NCBI GenBank assembly: GCA_013214985.1
Contig: JABSRY010000013.1
Location: forward strand, 1 to 16,736
DNA length: 16,736 nucleotides
Reading direction: 5' to 3'
From: Hyphomicrobiales bacterium
GTDB taxonomy: Bacteria > Pseudomonadota > Alphaproteobacteria > Rhizobiales > OSC116
Shown: in pieces, positions 12,454 through 16,736 of the stretch
Layout of the letters: every line of letters starts with the position of its first letter
How positions within the stretch are numbered: position 1 is the first letter of the stretch
The notes under the pieces: model-generated
Databases searched by the model: none
The model's input: only the letters and a program-made list of their open reading frames with translations
What the model was told of the DNA's origin: nothing
Translations under genes and position numbers: made by a program

Positions 12454-13040
12454 AAATATTCCCCTGCCCTATAGATTTTCAAACACCGCCAAAGCGTCAC
12501 CGTGGACACGTTAAAAAACTTGGCCGTACTGACTTTAGTTTTACCTCTTAAACGTATCATACGGTCGGCATGTGCTATTTCATCGAGGCTTAGTTTCTTA
12601 CTACGCCCTAGATGAATGCCCCGCCTTTTAGCGGCGGCCATTCCCGCCTTGGTACGAACACTTATTATCCCTCGTTCATACTCAGCAAATGACGCTAATT
12701 GTGTAACGGCCAACCGCCCCTCGGGCGTTGATGTATCAATATTTTGAGTTAGTGACATAAGATGAATACCTTGTTTTTTAAACTCTTCGATAAGCAAAAG
12801 TAGCTGTATTGTGGTGCGACCTAAACGGTCGAGCTTCCAAATCACAAGCGTATCACCTTTTTTCAGCTCTTTTAAAAGCTTCTCCAAGCCCTTGCGTCTA
12901 ACAACTCCTGAAACCCCATGGTCGCCATAAATGGCGTCACAACTCGCCTTTTGCAATGCATCCAGTTGTAAATCTTCATGCTGTTCGTTGTCTGAAACTC
13001 TAAAATATCCAAACCGTTTACCAATATTATTTTTATTCAT
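12450..13040 (-). CDS. Serine recombinase (Tn3-type resolvase/invertase family)
   Basis: The 196-residue protein has the resolvase catalytic domain: GYFRVSDNEQ with nucleophile Ser16 (the family usually has VST), VIWKLDRLGR with the active-site Arg residues, and AEYERGIISVRTKAGMAAAK, the long E helix. A C-terminal HTH lies at about 160-192 (KVSTAKFFNVSTVTLWRCLK). Length is typical of the family. Start ATG 13040 has no close Shine-Dalgarno; AGGAG is about 23 nt upstream. It could resolve plasmid multimers or invert DNA; its site may be the 13041-13367 region upstream, where res sites normally lie. No transposase is next to it. Confidence 0.9.
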   Translation of the reverse strand: MNKNNIGKRFGYFRVSDNEQHEDLQLDALQKASCDAIYGDHGVSGVVRRKGLEKLLKELKKGDTLVIWKLDRLGRTTIQLLLLIEEFKKQGIHLMSLTQNIDTSTPEGRLAVTQLASFAEYERGIISVRTKAGMAAAKRRGIHLGRSKKLSLDEIAHADRMIRLRGKTKVSTAKFFNVSTVTLWRCLKIYRAGEYF

Positions 13041-13367
13041 ATATCTATCTATGAAGCACCTGCTCCTAATCTACAACAAAATTAAAGTAACAATAAATCA
13101 AAGGCTTAAGACTATATTTGTTCCTGGCTAAAGCGTTAAGAAAGGCAGCCCTTTTGTATACCCCCTTTTCCACAGGAAGAAGAAAATACTTAATGGCAGA
13201 AAACCGCCGTTTCAAGGCATATAAAGTCTGAATCTCTTAACAATAACAGGCAATTACAAAAGGGCTGCCTTTCTTTATGGTGTGTTAAAAATTACAAATA
13301 AAAGCTCTATAGTTTTTAGCTATTCTCTTTAAATTTATAGAAAACTCACACCGTTAGGACTAATTTT
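13041..13367. other. Divergent intergenic region, candidate res site
   Basis: No gene is supported. It contains the 21-bp inverted repeat (13138-13275) and AT-rich DNA upstream of the serine recombinase start and of the exported-protein gene. Resolvase binding sites are normally found here, but I could not identify three subsites by eye. Confidence 0.4.
13138..13275. repeat. Perfect 21-bp terminal inverted repeat, possible 138-bp miniature element
   Basis: The 21 bases at 13138-13158 (AAGAAAGGCAGCCC, then TTTTGTA) are exactly inverted at 13255-13275, with a 96-bp centre and no coding frame. TTA lies at both edges (13136-13138 and 13275-13277), compatible with a 3-bp target duplication of a MITE-like element. 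A structured RNA or recombinase site is the alternative. Confidence 0.8.
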
Positions 13368-13745
13368 ATGAATATTTACAAAGCTACATTATTAATACTA
13401 TTTTTAGGTGGTGGATTATGGCTCTTTCTGAGCAGTTCTAATTACGCAGAAAAAAATATTCAGGAACAACCTATAGCAATAGTGATTGATGAAGAAAAAA
13501 TTATAAAAGAAGCCAAAGAAGCTATTTTAAGTAAATTTTCCAAGCCTGAGGCTAGGAAAACTGCAAAATTTGAAGAAGTATATTATTACGAAAATGGTAC
13601 TGTATGTGGTTATGTTTCATCTCTAAATAAATATGGGTTTTATCCTGAACAAACACTATTTATATATATTACTCAAACCCAAGAACTAGAATATATTAAG
13701 AAAAGTAATGCAACATTCGCAAGATATTATCATCGATGCAAATAA
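13368..13745 (+). CDS. Small exported or membrane-anchored protein
   Basis: The 125-residue protein has an N-terminal hydrophobic segment (residues 5-23, KATLLILFLGGGLWLFLSS) that is a signal peptide or anchor, with SNYAEKN as a possible cleavage region. The soluble part contains FSKPEARKTAKFEEVYYYEN, then GTVCGYVSSLNKYGFYPEQT. This pattern (S/K-K-F, then VCG.V...N.yG.y) is seen in small exported proteins of gammaproteobacteria; function unknown. Two Cys (in VCG and in the C-terminal HRCK) may form a disulphide. ATG 13368 has AGGA 7 nt upstream. It is convergent with coupling protein 2, with 1 bp between stops. A surface-exclusion or envelope role is only a guess. Confidence 0.7.
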   Translation: MNIYKATLLILFLGGGLWLFLSSSNYAEKNIQEQPIAIVIDEEKIIKEAKEAILSKFSKPEARKTAKFEEVYYYENGTVCGYVSSLNKYGFYPEQTLFIYITQTQELEYIKKSNATFARYYHRCK

Positions 13746-13746
13746 A

Positions 13747-15222
13747 CTACCCCCGCCATTTATCAAACTTCCCTTTAAAACTAGCATGTTCATAGTATTT
13801 AAACGTCTTAGCAAATATCGGATAAATACATTCTTTTTTCATAAAAATAATAACTTCATCAATTTTCAAGCGAGTAACCTCGGACGGGTCGATTAGCAAT
13901 CTTGCGGCCTCGGCCGTTCCTGCCTGTTGTTGGTGAGTTAATATAGCATCGTGGGCTTGCGACTGCCCTTGTGAGCGACTTTTAATAGTTTTATGGCCAA
14001 TACGATTTGAAATGCCTTGAGCTGTCCCTATTTCGTTTACACTGAAATATATTTGACAGTTGGTATTTGAAATTATCGAATCCGCTTTTGGGTATATGTT
14101 TTTGAGTTGTGAAACATCCTGAAACACCAAAACCAAACGGGCATATGACGACAGGTAAGCAATGCCTGATTCAAGCGGTTCTAAATAACCAAGTGCGGCC
14201 ACCTCATCCAACATTAGCAAAGGGGGAAACTCGCTAGTCTTGCCCTCTCTCTGCAAACCCGAAATAGCAAGGCCAGTAATCACCCGCATGTAACTAGAAT
14301 ATTGCTCCAAGTTTTCAGGTGGCACAACTATATAAACGGTTTTGATTTTGCTATTAAAATCATTAAATGAAAAGTCAGACTTTGACGAAATGATAGCGGC
14401 CGCCCTGCCCTCACCAAATGGCCGTGTGCCTTTTTCTAGGGTTGAGAGGATGCCGTTACATTCGGGGTTATTGTCCATTGCTAATATTTCGGTGGCCGTT
14501 TCTCGGACGATGGCAATTAGGCTTTCCTGCATGTCTTCCAAAAGCAAGGCGAACGTATCGGCTTCACTTTTGGTGATGTTGCGGACTTCTGTAAGGGTTC
14601 GGAGTTCGGGCGTATCGGGATATTTATGTGCTACATATAAAATAAATCCTGCTAGCCATTCCGTAGCCTTATTACGCCAATGTGCAGGGCTATGTTTTTC
14701 GGGTACAATCATTAGTCCCGCCAACATAACAGCGTCATCGGTTTCATGGAAATCGCCTGTTCGGATACTGTCCATTGGATTGTAATGTGCTGAATCTGTT
14801 GGGTCGCTGATGTTTAGACAAAATACGTCCCCGTAGGTTTTACGGTGACGTTTTGTAATTCGGTAATTTTCGCCTTTGGGGTCAGTACATAGAACAGACC
14901 CACGATAGTCTAGTAAATTCGGAATAACAAACCCTACGCCTTTACCTGAGCGTGTGGGGGCAAAAATAATAGTGCTACCCTCTTTATCGTTGTAGCGGAG
15001 GAATTTACGCCCTATTTTTCCAAGAATTAGCCCCTGCCCTTTTAGCGTAGATTTGAATTCTTTTCTTTTTGCCCATCTTGCAGAGCCGAAGGTTTTTGGT
15101 TTTGGTAAAAAACAAAGTTTCAACCCACACCACACCCATTTTAACAGCCAGTGAATAAAGCTACACGTCAAGCTTAAGGCTAAAAATATCGTATTAAAAA
15201 AAACGTCTATAACCAAGTTCAT
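13747..15222 (-). CDS. VirD4/TraG-type coupling protein (T4CP 2) of the mobilisation operon
   Basis: The 491-residue inner-membrane ATPase links the relaxosome to a type IV channel. One or two membrane segments lie at about 5-35 (FFNTIFLALSLTCSFIHWLL). Then FGSARWAKRKE, the Walker A APTRSGKG near 86-93, TDPKGENYRITKRHR, NISDPTDSAHYNPMDSI and Walker B LMLDEVAALG near 334-343. It is shorter than VirD4 of Agrobacterium (about 650) but matches TraG-like proteins of small plasmids. A TTG at 15258 extends the frame, but ATG 15222 has GGAG 5 nt upstream and fits the family N-terminus. It lies third in the operon after the relaxase and HTH/membrane protein, so it is the cognate coupling protein. No channel genes are present. 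Confidence 0.92.
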   Translation of the reverse strand: MNLVIDVFFNTIFLALSLTCSFIHWLLKWVWCGLKLCFLPKPKTFGSARWAKRKEFKSTLKGQGLILGKIGRKFLRYNDKEGSTIIFAPTRSGKGVGFVIPNLLDYRGSVLCTDPKGENYRITKRHRKTYGDVFCLNISDPTDSAHYNPMDSIRTGDFHETDDAVMLAGLMIVPEKHSPAHWRNKATEWLAGFILYVAHKYPDTPELRTLTEVRNITKSEADTFALLLEDMQESLIAIVRETATEILAMDNNPECNGILSTLEKGTRPFGEGRAAAIISSKSDFSFNDFNSKIKTVYIVVPPENLEQYSSYMRVITGLAISGLQREGKTSEFPPLLMLDEVAALGYLEPLESGIAYLSSYARLVLVFQDVSQLKNIYPKADSIISNTNCQIYFSVNEIGTAQGISNRIGHKTIKSRSQGQSQAHDAILTHQQQAGTAEAARLLIDPSEVTRLKIDEVIIFMKKECIYPIFAKTFKYYEHASFKGKFDKWRG

Positions 15223-15274
15223 ATATTTACTCCATTTGTGAAAAACGAAGTAAACCAATAAATTTAAACTATGG

Positions 15275-15844
15275 CTATGATTGTTGGCCTATAAAATTAT
15301 AGACTTGATTTGCATATGTGGCGGCTGCAAACACAATCCCGAATGTTATTACTGCTATCAGTAACGTAAACATCGGATGAAGTTTGTTAGGCTTGGCCGC
15401 TTCGCTTGTAGTTGGGGCGGCCAATAGTAAGACTTGCGCCTGTTGTTTCCAATCATTCGTTCGCAAATCAGCCTTTTCCAACTCGTCTTTAACATTTCGT
15501 AGTTGATTTTCGAGATGATGAGCTTCTTTATCTTTAAACTTAAGTTCAAGTTCTAATTCCTTGATTTTAAAGATGTTCTCAAGGTCGTTCTGTTGGGTTC
15601 TTTTAGGTTCTTTAACCTCGTTCTTTAAGGGTTCTGAACGCCCCCTACTATTTTTATACTCCTTTTCCCAAATTGCAAAATCGGCCTTATCTATTTGATA
15701 AGCCCCTCTTTTACCTTTAACAATAGGAGTATTAGAAGTCCTTAAATCCTTAGTGTTTATTGCTTTTGAAATAATACTTTTACTAATACCCGACTGTTTA
15801 GCGGCGGCGGTTAAAGTTAAGTGCGTGGCTTGGTTCTTTTCCAT
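15275..15844 (-). CDS. HTH, coiled-coil and C-terminal membrane-anchor protein
   Basis: The 189-residue protein has three parts. Residues 8-58 form an excisionase/MerR-like HTH (LTLTAAAKQSGISKSIISKA) with a wing (KGKRGAYQIDKADFAIWEK). Residues 88-140 are a charged coiled coil (LELELKFKDKEAHHLENQL). Residues about 157-178 are a membrane segment (MFTLLIAVITFGIVFAAATY) near the C-terminus. This type of protein is found beside MobA/MobL genes; no function is established that I can name. The topology places a DNA-binding head in the cytoplasm, anchored to the inner membrane. Phased AGAAC repeats (GTTCT on the plus strand) lie in its promoter and inside its linker codons (about 70-90). ATG 15844 has GAG 4 nt upstream. 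A membrane tether for plasmid DNA or relaxosome is inferred. Confidence 0.75.
   Translation of the reverse strand: MEKNQATHLTLTAAAKQSGISKSIISKAINTKDLRTSNTPIVKGKRGAYQIDKADFAIWEKEYKNSRGRSEPLKNEVKEPKRTQQNDLENIFKIKELELELKFKDKEAHHLENQLRNVKDELEKADLRTNDWKQQAQVLLLAAPTTSEAAKPNKLHPMFTLLIAVITFGIVFAAATYANQVYNFIGQQS
15575..15635 (+). repeat. Phased GTTCT repeats inside the HTH-protein gene
   Basis: GTTCT or GTTCTTT starts at 15575, 15587, 15597, 15607, 15620 and 15631, spaced 12, 10, 10, 13 and 11 bp. The copies are partly in different codon phases, so protein repeat cannot explain them. They encode the polar linker between HTH and coiled coil, where sequence is least constrained. Confidence 0.75.
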
Positions 15845-15899
15845 GTTCTCGTACAGTTCTTTTAAGTTCTTTGTATCGGTTCTTTACCGTTCTAAGAAC
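15845..15899 (+). repeat. Phased GTTCT repeats in the HTH-protein promoter region
   Basis: GTTCT starts at 15845, 15856, 15866, 15879 and 15889 (spacing 11, 10, 13 and 10 bp). The last makes a palindrome, GTTCTAAGAAC (15889-15899). They lie immediately upstream of the HTH-protein start, so autoregulation by that protein is the simplest reading. Confidence 0.75.
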
Positions 15900-15938
15900 A
15901 TTAAAACACAATTGTTAATATTAGTACACCAACCTAAA

Positions 15939-16736
15939 CTAACGCTCCATTTCCCACCCAAGAAACAGAGATTTACTGCGTTTTCGCTTCATATTCCGAC
16001 TTGGCATTAAGAACCTAGTTTTATAATCACGATAGCGGGAATTTCGTTTATTAAGCACTTTGGTGCTTTTTATAGACGATCTAATGATACGTTCAAGTAA
16101 CGACTTAACAAGCCCCAAGCGTTTTTTAAAATGCGGGTTATTCTTATATTTAGCACTGGAATAGCGCAATAAATGCTGTTGCAAACGTACCTTTTGAACG
16201 GCTATTTTAGTATAGTGTTTTTCGTATTTCTTAGAATTTTCCCGAATAATACTAGCATTATGCATAGCCCGTGATTTAGTGTATTTTGAATAATCACGAT
16301 TCCAAGTACTCCGATGTTTTTTACGAGGGTTTGTATGATGGTTTTCATGAGTAGGGGCAGGGGGATTATACGGAAATTCTTTCTTAGTATAACCTGTTTG
16401 GTTACGTTTCCGTTCTATTTTTTGAGCCTTAACACCCACGTAAATTTCTGGTTTTCGGTCAAGTTCGGCTGCCTTGTCTTTGTCGCCACGTTTAAGGGCT
16501 ATATCTCGCTGTTTTACCAAAGTTTCACAGCTAATACGCGCCTTAATATTGTTAGCTTCCAAGGTGCGATTGGTCTGTATTTCCCACTGTTTACGCCAAT
16601 GGGTTACATTTTTATGAGAGTTCCATTCACGGGTTTTAAGTGAGTTAAAACCCTCCTTTTCAACCTTACGTAAAGTTAGCATCACATGGGCGTGGTGATT
16701 GAGTGGATGGTCTCCCTTTTCCTTGACGGGCTTGTG
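15939..16736 (-). CDS. mobA: MobA/MobL-family relaxase, C-terminal part (runs off the window end)
   Basis: This frame is open from base 16736 to TAG at 15941-15939, giving 265 residues. It begins HKPVKEKGDHPLNHHAHVML, the HxH metal-binding motif of MobA/MobL relaxases, and continues with REWNSHKNVTHWRKQWEIQT and RKPEIYVGVKAQKIERKRN, both typical. The C-terminal 140 residues are very basic (many K, R, N), probably binding DNA. No primase domain is present. An internal GTG at 16685 is not a real start, as the motif lies upstream of it. It joins in frame with 330-1 if the molecule is circular, giving 375 residues, but without about 27-30 residues that normally precede the HxH. It heads the operon with the HTH protein and coupling protein 2. 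Confidence 0.9.
   Translation of the reverse strand, partial: HKPVKEKGDHPLNHHAHVMLTLRKVEKEGFNSLKTREWNSHKNVTHWRKQWEIQTNRTLEANNIKARISCETLVKQRDIALKRGDKDKAAELDRKPEIYVGVKAQKIERKRNQTGYTKKEFPYNPPAPTHENHHTNPRKKHRSTWNRDYSKYTKSRAMHNASIIRENSKKYEKHYTKIAVQKVRLQQHLLRYSSAKYKNNPHFKKRLGLVKSLLERIIRSSIKSTKVLNKRNSRYRDYKTRFLMPSRNMKRKRSKSLFLGWEMER

Noticed and set aside
14342..14785. 147-residue plus-strand frame
   Set aside because: Complement of the ATPase core of coupling protein 2, which has clear Walker motifs.
1..16736. tRNA, rRNA, complete insertion sequence or antibiotic-resistance genes
   Set aside because: None seen. There is no transposase; the recombinases are of the resolvase and short tyrosine types.

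Overview
The window looks like almost all of a small, AT-rich, mobilisable plasmid from a Gram-negative bacterium. A gammaproteobacterium is my best guess, from the MobA/MobL relaxase, the Rep_3 initiator, ParDE and the overall gene style; genus is not determinable here. The two ends of the window lie in the same relaxase gene, in matching codon phase. The N-terminal part (1-330, minus strand) and the C-terminal part (15939-16736, minus strand) would join in frame, but the peptide normally found between the 'LPHELD' segment and the HxH metal-binding motif is absent. So either about 80-90 bp is missing between the ends or the relaxase is unusual.

Layout. Positions 1-700 hold the relaxase 5' end, an IncQ-type oriT (about 364-393) and a strongly A+C-biased strand. 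Positions 700-1500 are non-coding and end in the vegetative origin: DnaA boxes, phased GTTCT repeats and 18-bp iterons. Then come rep (1528-2670) with an iteron inside its terminator, a minimal tyrosine recombinase (2887-3474), and a large convergent PHP-plus-SMC-like ATPase of TrlF type (6257-3531), probably a defence or nucleic-acid surveillance gene. A 242-bp divergent intergenic region with three inverted repeats follows. Next is a first VirD4/TraG coupling protein (6502-8775), a small membrane protein on the minus strand, and a compact four-gene operon (9167-10417) of two tiny membrane proteins and two charged helical proteins. The largest of these carries an AQKI repeat also found in the first coupling protein.

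Positions 10470-11616 carry three minus-strand genes, including a J-domain protein, and an inverted duplication. A ParDE toxin-antitoxin pair (11888-12453) converges on a serine resolvase (13040-12450). A divergent region containing a 21-bp inverted repeat precedes a small exported protein (13368-13745). The rest, on the minus strand, is the mobilisation operon: relaxase, then an HTH/coiled-coil/membrane protein, then a second, shorter VirD4/TraG coupling protein.

How the genes work together. Rep, iterons and DnaA boxes replicate the plasmid; ParDE and the recombinases stabilise it. The relaxase with oriT and the second coupling protein make it mobilisable. No mating-pair-formation genes (VirB/Tra channel) are present, so transfer would need a helper. 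Having two coupling proteins and no channel is unusual. The most interesting signals are: (1) a perfect 20-bp inverted repeat bracketing the start codon of the TrlF-like gene, (2) 10-13-bp-phased GTTCT repeats at the origin, in the promoter and inside the coding sequence of the membrane-anchored HTH protein, and (3) the AQKI-repeat operon beside the first coupling protein.
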